NCBI RefSeq assembly: GCF_000519185.1
Contig: NZ_JAFA01000013.1
Span: forward strand, 156,134-220,133
Length of the DNA stretch: 64,000 nucleotides
Source of the DNA: Paraburkholderia nodosa DSM 21604
GTDB taxonomy: Bacteria > Pseudomonadota > Gammaproteobacteria > Burkholderiales > Burkholderiaceae
Direction of reading: 5' to 3'
A program made the translations under genes and the position numbers. Positions within the stretch are counted from its first letter, which is position 1. Every line of letters starts with the position of its first letter. Positions 53,371 through 61,862 of the stretch are shown one piece after another. The notes below the pieces were generated by a model. The model saw only the letters and a program-made list of their open reading frames with translations, ran no database searches and had not been told where the DNA came from.

Positions 53371-54618
53371 TTAGCGGTAAACCGGGAAACGCTTCGTCAG
53401 CTCGGCGACCTGCGCCTTCACGCGCTCGATCGTCGCGGCGTCTTCCGGATTGTCGAGCACGTCGGCAATCAGGTTGCCCACCTGCTCGGCTTCCTTCACG
53501 CCAAAGCCGCGCGTCGTCATGGCCGGCGAACCGAGACGGATACCGCTCGTCACGAACGGCTTTTCCGGATCGTTCGGGATCGCGTTCTTGTTGACCGTGA
53601 TGTGCGCGGTGCCGAGCACGGCTTCCGCCGCCTTGCCAGTGATGTTCTTGGCGCGCAGGTCCACCAGCATCACGTGGCTTTCCGTGCGGCCCGAAACGAT
53701 GCGCAGACCGCGCTTGACCAGCGTCTCCGCCAGCACGCGCGCGTTGTCGACCACCTGCTGCTGGTAGGTCTTGAATTCCGGCGAGAGCGCTTCCTTGAAC
53801 GCCACGGCCTTGCCGGCAATGACGTGCATGAGCGGTCCGCCCTGGATGCCCGGGAAGATGGCCGAGTTGATCTGCTTCTCGAACTCCGCCTTCATCAGGA
53901 TCACGCCGCCGCGCGGGCCGCGCAGGCTCTTGTGCGTGGTCGTGGTGACGAAGTCGGCGTGCGGCACCGGGTTCGGGTAGACGCCCGCGGCGATGAGGCC
54001 CGCGTAGTGCGCCATGTCGACCATGAAGTACGCGCCGACCGCCTTGGCAACCTTGGCGATGCGCTCGAAGTCGATACGCAGCGCGAATGCCGACGCACCG
54101 GCGATGATCAGCTTCGGCTTGGTCTCGTGCGCGCGCTTTTCGAGCGCTTCGTAGTCGATGTCTTCCTTGGCGTCGAGGCCGTAGCTCACGACGTTGAACC
54201 ACTTGCCGCTCATGTTCAGCGCCATGCCGTGCGTGAGGTGACCGCCTTCGGCGAGGCTCATGCCCATGATGGTGTCGCCCGGCTTGAGCACGGCGAAGAA
54301 CACGCCCTGGTTGGCCTGCGAGCCCGAGTTCGGCTGAACGTTCGCGGCTTCGGCGCCGAACAGCTGCTTCACGCGGTCGATCGCGAGCTGCTCGACGATA
54401 TCCACGTTTTCGCAGCCGCCGTAATAGCGCTTACCGGGGTAGCCTTCGGCGTACTTGTTGGTGAGCTGCGAACCCTGCGCGGCCATGACCGCGGGAGACG
54501 TGTAGTTTTCCGACGCGATGAGCTCGATGTGCTCTTCCTGGCGGCGGTTCTCGAGTTCGATCGCCTTGAAGAGTTCGGGATCGACGTTGGCGATGGTGCT
54601 TTCGGCTCTGTCAAACAT
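53371..54618 (-). CDS. glyA: Serine hydroxymethyltransferase
   Basis: A 415-residue PLP enzyme interconverting serine and glycine and charging tetrahydrofolate with C1 units. Motifs: HIELIASENYTSPAVMAAQGS (in parts), the EGYPGKRYYGG loop, DMAHYAGL and the PLP-Lys segment VTTTTHKSLRGPRGG. ATG 54618 begins the conserved protein (MFDRAESTIANVDPEL). A ZTP-type riboswitch lies in the 5' leader, linking expression to the folate/purine state. Confidence 0.98.
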   Translation of the reverse strand: MFDRAESTIANVDPELFKAIELENRRQEEHIELIASENYTSPAVMAAQGSQLTNKYAEGYPGKRYYGGCENVDIVEQLAIDRVKQLFGAEAANVQPNSGSQANQGVFFAVLKPGDTIMGMSLAEGGHLTHGMALNMSGKWFNVVSYGLDAKEDIDYEALEKRAHETKPKLIIAGASAFALRIDFERIAKVAKAVGAYFMVDMAHYAGLIAAGVYPNPVPHADFVTTTTHKSLRGPRGGVILMKAEFEKQINSAIFPGIQGGPLMHVIAGKAVAFKEALSPEFKTYQQQVVDNARVLAETLVKRGLRIVSGRTESHVMLVDLRAKNITGKAAEAVLGTAHITVNKNAIPNDPEKPFVTSGIRLGSPAMTTRGFGVKEAEQVGNLIADVLDNPEDAATIERVKAQVAELTKRFPVYR

Positions 54619-55113
54619 ACGGATTCCGTTAAGTGTGTTCAGGTTGACCGGGTCTCGCGCGGAACGCGTAGCGGGTACGCAGCGCTGCTGGCGAAGAGGC
54701 CAGCCTTGACGTGGCGGAAGGAGGTGCCGCACACGCGAGGCAGGACAGCCCCCGCAGCGCTAACGAAAGCGCGCGAAATCAGGCTGCCCAGGCGAACGGC
54801 AAAACGGCACCCTGCGCTTCACGGTGGGTCGTTCCACCTTGAGTCCCCAATAACGGACGCATTGCTACCGCCAATGCCGCCAATCCGGAACCCTATCGCC
54901 AGTCACGCAGGGATTGAGCGCGTTAGTGTATTGGAACGGCAGGGAATAGGCAACCGCCCGCCCCCAGTGCGCTCGGGCGCCCCGCGGCCTGTGGCGCGCC
55001 GGGCGGCGCCCCCGGCCATGCGGCCCGCGCGCGTACTGTCCCTTTCTTGCCGCAATGCGGCATTGCAAGTAGGCTCTCCCCTTTTCTCGCCTTCTACCGA
55101 CCAGAGAGCCACC
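54619..55113. other. Divergent region between glyA and the YdfG-like gene
   Basis: No gene is supported in these 495 bases. It holds the glyA leader with riboswitch (54780-54915), the glyA expression platform below 54780, and the promoter zone of the SDR gene. A short dyad TGCCGCAATGCGGCA (55048-55062) lies 52 bases before the SDR start. Confidence 0.6.
54780..54915 (-). ncRNA. ZTP (pfl motif) riboswitch aptamer in the glyA leader
   Basis: Read on the minus strand, the 5' part CCCTGCGTGACTGGCG (54912-54897) contains the conserved GTGACTGGCG. P1 pairs CCCTGCG (54912-54906) with CGCAGGG (54816-54810). A second stem GGTGG/CCACC (54838-54834 with 54827-54823) is followed by GTGAAGCG. The conserved 3' element CGCCTGGGCAG occupies 54794-54784. 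These are the hallmarks of the ZTP-sensing pfl RNA, known upstream of folate and purine genes including glyA. The 166 nt to the ATG form the expression platform; I cannot tell whether it acts on transcription or translation. Confidence 0.88.
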
Positions 55114-55860
55114 ATGATCGTTTTCGTCACCGGCGCGTCCGCAGGATTCGGCGCCGCCATCGCCCGCGCCTTCGTGAAGGGCGGCCATCGCGTCGTCGCC
55201 ACGGCTCGCCGCAAGGACCGCCTCGACGCCCTCGCCGCCGAACTCGGCGATGCCCTCCTGCCCTTCGAGCTCGACGTGCGCGACCGCGCGGCGGTCGAAG
55301 CCGCGCCCGGCGCGCTGCCGCCCGGGTTCGCCGGCATCGATGTGCTGGTCAACAACGCCGGCCTCGCGCTCGGCGTGGAGCCAGCACAGCGGGCGGACCT
55401 CGACGAATGGGAAACCATGATCGACACCAACTGCACGGGCCTCGTGCAGGTGACTCACGCGTTTTTGCCCGGCATGGTCGAGCGCAACCGCGGCCACATT
55501 TTCAATCTCGGTTCGGTGGCAGGCCGCTGGCCGTACGCGGGCGGCAACGTCTACGGCGCGACCAAGGCGTTCGTGCGCCAGTTCAGCCTGAACCTTCGTG
55601 CCGACCTCGCAGGCACGGCACTGCGCGTGACCGACATCGAGCCCGGTCTGTGCGGCGGCACCGAGTTCTCGAACGTGCGCTTTCGCGGCGACGACAGCAA
55701 GGCGGCCAATGTCTACAAGGACGTGCAGCCGCTCACGGCCGAGGACATCGCCGACTCGATCTACTGGATTGCCACGCGCCCCGCGCACGTCAACATCAAC
55801 ACGATCGAACTGATGCCCGTCGCCCAGACTTTCGCCGGCACCAGCGTCCACCGCGGCTAA
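55114..55860 (+). CDS. ydfG: SDR-family NADP-dependent 3-hydroxy acid dehydrogenase, YdfG-like
   Basis: A 248-residue short-chain dehydrogenase. Cofactor site VTGASAGFGAAIARAF, ATARRKDRLDAL (NADP-type Arg), NNAGLALGVEPA, catalytic Ser in LGSVAGRWPYAGGNVYGATKAFV (Tyr/Lys). The end VNINTIELMPVAQTFAG matches YdfG, which oxidises L-allo-threonine and 3-hydroxy acids. A very long open frame reaching upstream is an artefact; ATG 55114 starts the conserved protein. Confidence 0.92.
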   Translation: MIVFVTGASAGFGAAIARAFVKGGHRVVATARRKDRLDALAAELGDALLPFELDVRDRAAVEAAPGALPPGFAGIDVLVNNAGLALGVEPAQRADLDEWETMIDTNCTGLVQVTHAFLPGMVERNRGHIFNLGSVAGRWPYAGGNVYGATKAFVRQFSLNLRADLAGTALRVTDIEPGLCGGTEFSNVRFRGDDSKAANVYKDVQPLTAEDIADSIYWIATRPAHVNINTIELMPVAQTFAGTSVHRG

Positions 55861-55937
55861 AAATACCTTACAAATTTAATACTTACGTCAGTCGTACGAA
55901 AGACGTAGGGGCCTCGCGTTCCGGTAGAATGCGCGGC

Positions 55938-56423
55938 ATGGAAAATTCCACCAGCAAGCCGGACGCGGTGTCGTCACCGGCCGGGCGCGGCTTTACGTGG
56001 CCGGTGCGCGTCTACTACGAGGACACCGACGCCGGTGGCATCGTGTTTTACGCGAATTACCTGAAGTTCTTCGAACGCGCGCGCACCGAATGGTTGCGCG
56101 CGTGCGGCGTCGATCAGCGTCGGCTCGCCGAGGAAACGGGCGTGCTCTTCGTCGTGCGCAGCACTGCGCTCGACTACCGTTCGCCCGCGCGCCTCGACGA
56201 CGTCGTCACTACCGTGAGCCGCGTCGAGAAGCTGGGCCGCGCCTCGGTCGACTTCATGCAGGAAGCGTGGCGCGAGAACACGCTGCTCGCCACGGGCACC
56301 ATTCGTGTCGCCTGTGTCGACAGCACGGCCATGCGCCCCGCACCGATTCCGGCCCCCGTTCATGAAGCCTTGCAACGTGGACCACAGAAAGACCTGTACG
56401 CCGTGTCAACGGCAGTGCAGTAA
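55938..56423 (+). CDS. ybgC: Tol-Pal-associated acyl-CoA thioesterase YbgC
   Basis: A 161-residue hotdog-fold thioesterase. The signature RVYYEDTDAGGIVFYANYLKFFERARTEWLR (in parts) carries the catalytic Asp. First gene of the Tol-Pal operon. Two in-frame ATGs (55929 and 55938) are close; neither has a ribosome site, and the TAGAAT at 55925-55930 looks like a -10, favouring the second. Confidence 0.94.
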   Translation: MENSTSKPDAVSSPAGRGFTWPVRVYYEDTDAGGIVFYANYLKFFERARTEWLRACGVDQRRLAEETGVLFVVRSTALDYRSPARLDDVVTTVSRVEKLGRASVDFMQEAWRENTLLATGTIRVACVDSTAMRPAPIPAPVHEALQRGPQKDLYAVSTAVQ

Positions 56424-56577
56424 TTACCGTTGATACGACGCCAGTGAACTCGCGCCGGTCAATGCAGGACCAAGCAGGGTTCGGCCGCGACGGCGCGAAA
56501 GCTTCCCAACCGCCTACAGGAAGCCTCGCGTTGTCTTGCAGCCGCTCGCCCCTTTCGGGACGTCACAACGAACCTAT

Positions 56578-57255
56578 ATGAACACTACACAAGATCTGTC
56601 GATCATTTCTCTCGTTCTTAATGCGAGCATACTGGCACAGGCGGTGATGGGGCTTCTTCTGCTCATGTCGCTGATTTCCTGGACTTTTATCTTCCGCAAG
56701 TGGTTTGCGATCCGCCGGGCGCGGTCCCAGACAGAGCGCTTCGAACGCGACTTCTGGTCAGGCGGCGACCTGCAGGCGCTCTACCAGAGCGCAGCCAACA
56801 ACCGTCACACGATCGGCGCGCTCGAGCGTATCTTTGAGTCGGGCATGCGCGAATTCCTGAAGGCGAAAGAGAAGCGCCTGAACGATCCGAGCCTCGTGCT
56901 CGACGGCGCCCGCCGCGCAATGCGCGCCGCCTTCCAGCGCGAAATGGATGCGCTCGAGGCGAACCTCTCGTTCCTCGCTTCGGTCGGCTCGGTGAGCCCG
57001 TACATCGGTCTTTTCGGCACGGTCTGGGGGATCATGAACGCGTTCCGCGGTCTCGCGAACGTGCAGCAGGCCACGCTCGCGAACGTCGCGCCCGGCATCG
57101 CCGAAGCGCTGACGGCGACCGCGATCGGTCTGTTCGCCGCCATTCCGGCGGTGGTCGCGTACAACAGCTACGCGCACGACATCGACCGTCTGGCGATCCG
57201 CTTCGAAACCTTCATCGAAGAGTTTTCGAACATCCTGCAGCGCCAGGCCCACTAA
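56578..57255 (+). CDS. tolQ: Tol-Pal system protein TolQ
   Basis: A 225-residue inner-membrane proton-channel subunit. Three membrane segments: the N-terminal one (about 10-35), and two later ones around SPYIGLFGTVWGIMNAF and GLFAAIPAVVAYN with the conserved Thr/Pro positions. It energises TolA with TolR during outer-membrane constriction. Confidence 0.97.
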   Translation: MNTTQDLSIISLVLNASILAQAVMGLLLLMSLISWTFIFRKWFAIRRARSQTERFERDFWSGGDLQALYQSAANNRHTIGALERIFESGMREFLKAKEKRLNDPSLVLDGARRAMRAAFQREMDALEANLSFLASVGSVSPYIGLFGTVWGIMNAFRGLANVQQATLANVAPGIAEALTATAIGLFAAIPAVVAYNSYAHDIDRLAIRFETFIEEFSNILQRQAH

Positions 57256-57279
57256 TCTTCACGAAGCAAGGAGTCGAAG

Positions 57280-57726
57280 ATGGGAGGCTCAGTCCGTTCG
57301 AGCATGCGAGGCAGCCGCTCGCGCCGTGCGATGGCCGACATCAACGTCGTGCCGTACATCGACGTGATGCTGGTGTTGCTCGTGATCTTCATGGTGACCG
57401 CGCCGCTCGTGGCGCCGTCCATTGTCAATCTACCGACCGTCGGCGGCGCGTCGCAGCAGCAGCAGGTGCCGCCCGTCGTGGTCAATATTCGCCCCGACGG
57501 CAATCTGAGCGTACGCTACAAGGATGACTCCGGCGCCACGCAGCAGCAGACCATGACGCGCGCCGATCTCAACGGCTTCGTCGCCGATCGCGAGCAGAGC
57601 CATCCCGACCAGCCCGTCGTGATCGCCGCCGACAAGTCCGTCAAATACGAGACGGTGATGAACGTGATGTCCGACCTGAAGTCGCATGGCGTCAAACGTG
57701 TCGGACTGCTCGTCAAATCGCAATGA
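57280..57726 (+). CDS. tolR: Tol-Pal system protein TolR
   Basis: A 148-residue single-pass protein. After a basic N-terminus comes ADINVVPYIDVMLVLLVIFMV with the essential membrane Asp, then the periplasmic domain ending GVKRVGLLVKS. AAGGAG lies upstream. Its stop overlaps the tolA start (ATGA). Confidence 0.97.
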   Translation: MGGSVRSSMRGSRSRRAMADINVVPYIDVMLVLLVIFMVTAPLVAPSIVNLPTVGGASQQQQVPPVVVNIRPDGNLSVRYKDDSGATQQQTMTRADLNGFVADREQSHPDQPVVIAADKSVKYETVMNVMSDLKSHGVKRVGLLVKSQ

Positions 57727-58721
57727 TCCGGAAGAACGATTCGTATCCGCTGCAGCCTCCGCGAGAGCGTGGCACGGGACGTGCTATCGCCCTCGCGGTG
57801 CTGATGCATGTGCTGCTCGGTCTGTTCCTTTATCACGGCATCCACTGGCAGAACAGCACGCCGGCGGGTGAAGAAGCGGAACTGTGGACCGAGGTGCCGG
57901 ACCTGTCGACACCGAAGCCGCTGCCGCCGCCCGCGCCGGTCGCCCCTGCCCCGCCGCCGCCGCAAACCGAGGAAGCCGACATTGCGCTGCAACAGCAAAA
58001 GCGTAAGCAGCAGGAAGCGCAGCGCGAGGCGCAACTGGCCGAGCAGCAGCGTCTGAAAGCCCAGCAGGAAGCCGAAGCGAAGCGTCAGCAGCTCGCGGCC
58101 CAGCAGGCTGCACAGCTCGCGGCTCAGCAGAAGGCGGAAAAGCTCAAGCAGCAGCAGGAACAGCAGCAAGCCGCGGCAGAGAAGCAAAAGCAGCAGCAAC
58201 AGCAGCAGGACGCGCTCAAGAAGCAGCAGCAGGACGAAGAGCAGCAGAAGCAGGCGAAGCTCGACGCGCAGAAGAAGGCCGACGCTGAGAAGGCCGCCAA
58301 GGCGAAGGCGCAGGCTGACGCCCAGACGAAGAAGCTCGACGCGGAACGCCGCGCCCGCATCGCGCAGATGCAAGGCTCGATGGGCGGCGGCGAAGGCACG
58401 AGCGGCAACGGTCTTGCAAAGAGCGGCACGGGTAGCGGCTCGGGCGGCAACGCGACGTCGCCGGGCTACGCCGACAAGGTGCGCCGCCGCGTGCGTCCGA
58501 ACATCGTGTGGTCGGGCGAAACGTCGGGTCTCGAAACGGAGATCGCGGTGCGTTGCTCGCCGACCGGCACGCTGCTTTCGGCGGCGATCACGCGCAGCAG
58601 CGGCAACTCGTCGTGGGACGACGCCGCGTTGCGGGCGGTCCAGCGCTCGGATCCGATGCCGCAAGACACAGATGGCAAGACGCCTTCGAGCTTCAAGATC
58701 ACCTTGCGCCCGGCAGGTTAA
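57723..58721 (+). CDS. tolA: Tol-Pal system protein TolA
   Basis: A 332-residue protein spanning the periplasm. One N-terminal membrane helix (ALAVLMHVLLGLFLYHGIHW), a Pro-rich segment, a long Gln/Lys/Ala helical domain (about residues 80-215), a Gly-rich hinge and a TonB/TolA-like C-terminal domain (YADKVRRRVRPNIVWSGETSGLE). Length is shorter than E. coli TolA (421), due to the helical part. Confidence 0.96.
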   Translation: MIRKNDSYPLQPPRERGTGRAIALAVLMHVLLGLFLYHGIHWQNSTPAGEEAELWTEVPDLSTPKPLPPPAPVAPAPPPPQTEEADIALQQQKRKQQEAQREAQLAEQQRLKAQQEAEAKRQQLAAQQAAQLAAQQKAEKLKQQQEQQQAAAEKQKQQQQQQDALKKQQQDEEQQKQAKLDAQKKADAEKAAKAKAQADAQTKKLDAERRARIAQMQGSMGGGEGTSGNGLAKSGTGSGSGGNATSPGYADKVRRRVRPNIVWSGETSGLETEIAVRCSPTGTLLSAAITRSSGNSSWDDAALRAVQRSDPMPQDTDGKTPSSFKITLRPAG

Positions 58722-58858
58722 TGGCGAGCGCAAGGCGCAGAAAGGTTGAGGAAAGCCGCCGCGCAACAGTGGCTAAAAAAGGAACGATTCGAACGTTTTC
58801 GGGTCAGTCTGCTGTTGCGCGTTATGACAAAATTGCTTTTTTCAGGAAATATCACAGC

Positions 58859-60151
58859 ATGACATTGATGACGAAGCTTGGCCTGCGAACCCTCGTCGCG
58901 TCCTGCCTGATCACGGCGGGCGGAGCGGCGAACGCACAACTCAACGTCCTCGTCACCGGCGTGGGCTCCACCCAGTTCCCCATCGCCACGGCTAACTTTG
59001 CCGGTGAAGCGAATTCGCCCGAGCAGGTCGCGGCCATCGTGCGCGCCGACCTGCAACGCAGCGGGAAATTCACCAATATCGACGCCGGCAGCGCACCGAT
59101 CTCGGAAAACGACTCCGTCGACCTCGGCAGCTGGAAGGCCAAGGGCGCCAATGCGTTCGTTGCGGGCAGCGTGAACAAGCTCGCCAACGGCCAGTACGAA
59201 GTGCGCTTCAAGCTCTACGACACCGTGAAGGGCGAAAGCCTCGGCGGCCTCGTGCTCACGAGCCCGGCAAGCGGCCTGCGCATGAGCGCGCACAAGGTTG
59301 CGGATTACATCTATCAGAAGCTGCTCGGCGATCGCGGCGTGTTCGCCACGCGTCTTTCGTACGTGATCAAGACGGGCGGCCGCTTCCAGCTGCAGGTTTC
59401 GGACTCCGATGGACAAGACGCGCACATCGCGCTGTCGAGCCCCGAGCCGATCATCTCGCCGGCCTGGTCGCCCGACGGCACCAAGGTCGCTTACGTATCT
59501 TTCGAAAAGAAGAAGCCGATCGTCTACGTGCATGACCTGCCTACGGGTCGCCGCGTGGTCATTTCGGACCAGAAGGGCAACAATTCGGCGCCGGCCTGGT
59601 CTCCCGATGGCCGCACGCTCGCGGTAGCACTGTCGCGCACGGGCAACACGCAGATCTTCGCCGTCAATGCCGACGGCTCCGGCCTGCATCGCCTCACGCA
59701 AGGCACGACGATCGACACCGAACCCAACTACTCTCCTGACGGACGCACGATTTATTTCACGAGCGACCGCGGCGGCCAGCCTCAGATTTACAAGATGTCG
59801 GCCCAGGGCGAAAGCGCCGGAGCGGCACAGCGTGTGACGTTCACCGGCAACTACAATACGAGCCCGAAGGTCAGTCCGGACGGCAAGCAGCTGGCGTACA
59901 TCTCACGCACGGGCGGCGGATTTAAGCTGTACATTCAAGATCTGCAGTCCGGTGTCGCCACGGCGCTCACTGACACGACACATGACGAATCGCCCAGCTT
60001 CGCGGCGAACGGTCAGTACATTCTTTACGCCACACAGGTGAACGGCCGTGGCGTGCTGGCTGCTGTATCGACCGACGGTCGTACGCGGCAAATCCTGTCC
60101 GTTCAGGGCGGCAGTGTACGCGAGCCGTCCTGGGGTCCTTTCATGCAATAA
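58859..60151 (+). CDS. tolB: Tol-Pal system beta-propeller protein TolB
   Basis: A 430-residue periplasmic protein. Signal sequence (LGLRTLVASCLITAGGAANA), N-terminal domain (about 25-165), then a six-bladed propeller with repeats PAWSPDGTKVAY, PAWSPDGRTLAV, PNYSPDGRTIYF, PKVSPDGKQLAY. ATG 58859 starts the signal; AGGAAA is upstream. It binds Pal. Confidence 0.97.
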   Translation: MTLMTKLGLRTLVASCLITAGGAANAQLNVLVTGVGSTQFPIATANFAGEANSPEQVAAIVRADLQRSGKFTNIDAGSAPISENDSVDLGSWKAKGANAFVAGSVNKLANGQYEVRFKLYDTVKGESLGGLVLTSPASGLRMSAHKVADYIYQKLLGDRGVFATRLSYVIKTGGRFQLQVSDSDGQDAHIALSSPEPIISPAWSPDGTKVAYVSFEKKKPIVYVHDLPTGRRVVISDQKGNNSAPAWSPDGRTLAVALSRTGNTQIFAVNADGSGLHRLTQGTTIDTEPNYSPDGRTIYFTSDRGGQPQIYKMSAQGESAGAAQRVTFTGNYNTSPKVSPDGKQLAYISRTGGGFKLYIQDLQSGVATALTDTTHDESPSFAANGQYILYATQVNGRGVLAAVSTDGRTRQILSVQGGSVREPSWGPFMQ

Positions 60152-60169
60152 CACTTCAGGAGAGTAAAA

Positions 60170-60676
60170 ATGATTTCGAAGAAAGTACGCCTGGCCTTGG
60201 CCGTTTTGATGATCGGTGCGCTGGCAGCGTGCAAGTCGGGTGTCAAGGAAACGAACCCGAACGCCGGCGCGATGAACACCCAACCGAACCCGAACGCGGT
60301 CGCCCAGGTGAACGTCGATGAGCTGAACAACCCGAACAGCCCGCTTGCCAAGCGCAGCGTGTACTTCGATTTCGACAGCTACGCCGTCAAGGACGACTAC
60401 CAGTCGCTGCTGCAAGCTCACGCACAGTACCTCAAGACGCACCCGGAACGTCACGTCCTGATCCAGGGCAACACCGACGAGCGCGGCACGAGCGAATACA
60501 ACCTGGCGCTGGGTCAAAAGCGTGCTGAAGCGGTCCGTCGCGCCCTCTCGCTGATGGGCGTGCCCGATTCGCAAATGGAAGCCGTCAGCCTCGGTAAGGA
60601 AAAGCCGGTCGCAACGGGCCACGACGAAGCATCGTGGGCACAGAACCGCCGTGCTGACCTCGTGTATCAACAGTAA
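60170..60676 (+). CDS. pal: Peptidoglycan-associated lipoprotein Pal
   Basis: A 168-residue outer-membrane lipoprotein. Lipobox GALAAC (Cys21), linker, then OmpA-like domain with SVYFDFDSYAVKDDY, HVLIQGNTDERGTSEYNLALGQKRAEAV (in parts) binding peptidoglycan. AGGAGA precedes the ATG. Confidence 0.98.
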   Translation: MISKKVRLALAVLMIGALAACKSGVKETNPNAGAMNTQPNPNAVAQVNVDELNNPNSPLAKRSVYFDFDSYAVKDDYQSLLQAHAQYLKTHPERHVLIQGNTDERGTSEYNLALGQKRAEAVRRALSLMGVPDSQMEAVSLGKEKPVATGHDEASWAQNRRADLVYQQ

Positions 60677-60699
60677 TTGAGCATTGGATGAAGGGGCGT

Positions 60700-61449
60700 A
60701 TGTCGCACCGTTTCTCCCCGCTGCGCGCAGCCGCAGCCGCCTGCGTGGCTGGCGTCGCCTTTGCGGCGCTGCCGGCCCACGCGGGCATCTTCGATGACGA
60801 TCAGGCGCGCCAGGCGATTCTCGACCTGCGCACGAAAACGGACAGCCTGTCCAGCCAGCTGTCCGCCGCTCAACGCACGATCCTCGACCAGTCCAACCAC
60901 CTCGACCAGCTCAACCAGCAGGTCGCGACGTTGCGCGGACAGAACGAGGATATGGCGAACCAGTTGGCGACCCTGCAGAAGCAACAGAAGGACTACTACA
61001 CGGATCTCGACACGCGACTCAAGAAGTTCGAGCCGCAGCAGGAGACCGTAGACGGCATGCAAGGCACGGTTCAGCCGGGTGAGATGGATGCGTTCAACGC
61101 CGCTTCGCAGCAGTTCCGCAACGGCGACTTCAAGAACGCGGCGGCATCGTTCCGTAGCTTCATCGCGAAGTTCCCGCAGAGTCCTTACCAGCCGACCGCG
61201 CAGTACTGGCTCGGCAACGCGCTCTATGCGCTGAAGGACTACAAGGGGTCGACCGCGACGTGGCAGAACGTCGTCAACAAATACCCGCAGCATCCGCGCG
61301 CCCCCGAGGCGCTGCTGGCCATTGCGAACAATCAGATCGAGCAGGGGCAAAAGGCTGCGGCCAAGCGCACGCTCGAACAGGTCGTTTCGCAATACGGCAA
61401 CTCGGATGTCGCACAGACGGCGCAGAGCAAGCTTTCACAGCTCAAATAA
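60700..61449 (+). CDS. cpoB: Cell division coordinator CpoB (YbgF)
   Basis: A 249-residue periplasmic protein linking Tol-Pal to PBP1B. Signal (AAAAACVAGVAFAALPAHA), coiled coil (about 35-105, LRTKTDSLSSQLSAAQRTI), then TPR repeats (FNAASQQFRNGDFKNAAASFRSFIAKFP, in parts, and later). ATG 60700 has AAGGGG just upstream; ATG 60688 is in frame without a site. Last gene of the Tol-Pal operon. Confidence 0.95.
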   Translation: MSHRFSPLRAAAAACVAGVAFAALPAHAGIFDDDQARQAILDLRTKTDSLSSQLSAAQRTILDQSNHLDQLNQQVATLRGQNEDMANQLATLQKQQKDYYTDLDTRLKKFEPQQETVDGMQGTVQPGEMDAFNAASQQFRNGDFKNAAASFRSFIAKFPQSPYQPTAQYWLGNALYALKDYKGSTATWQNVVNKYPQHPRAPEALLAIANNQIEQGQKAAAKRTLEQVVSQYGNSDVAQTAQSKLSQLK

Positions 61450-61582
61450 GCGCTGCTGGCTGGTTTTGGCGTGACGTGGTGCTGGTGTAATGCCAATGCC
61501 GCGAAATGCGCCTCTCGCATACAGGGAAGGCCCGGGGCACGGCGTGCCCCGGGCGTTTCCATCGGTTTTATGACGGCAAAGG

Positions 61583-61611
61583 TTGACGCGTTGGCCATGC
61601 GCCGCTATAAT
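61583..61611 (+). promoter_or_regulatory. Promoter of tRNA-Lys
   Basis: TTGACG (61583-61588) and a perfect TATAAT (61606-61611), spaced 17 bp; the tRNA begins 15 bases after the -10. Confidence 0.8.
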
Positions 61612-61625
61612 CCCGCTTCTCTTTT

Positions 61626-61701
61626 GGGTCGTTAGCTCAGCTGGTAGAGCAGCGGACTTTTAATCCGTTGGTCACAGGTTCGAATCCCGTACGGCCTACC
61701 A
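61626..61701 (+). tRNA. tRNA-Lys (anticodon TTT)
   Basis: A 76-base tRNA with encoded CCA. The anticodon loop is CTTTTAA with TTT in the anticodon position. The D-loop (AGCTCAGCTGGTAGAGC) and T-loop (GGTTCGAATCC) are canonical. The acceptor pair 1-72 is G-U. The 3' end is the probable integration site of the adjacent island. Confidence 0.97.
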
Positions 61702-61734
61702 CCTACCCTTACGGGCAGGCTAAAGAGGAAAATT

Positions 61735-61768
61735 AAGCACTTTCGAGTAATCGGAGTGCTTTTTTTTC
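61735..61768 (+). terminator. Terminator of tRNA-Lys
   Basis: AAGCACT / AGTGCTT stem with a 13-base loop and eight T. Confidence 0.8.
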
Positions 61769-61862
61769 GCCCGTAGGAACGGCGCCCGGGCGGCAAAAAC
61801 TGGCCTTTGCCGGAAATCTGCCGGAACGGGAAACTCCAGACCAAGCGAATTCAATCTTTCGC

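Noticed and set aside
52795..55860. A 1021-codon frame on the plus strand
   Set aside because: Only its last 248 codons (from 55114) are a real SDR gene; the rest is antisense to nrdR and glyA.
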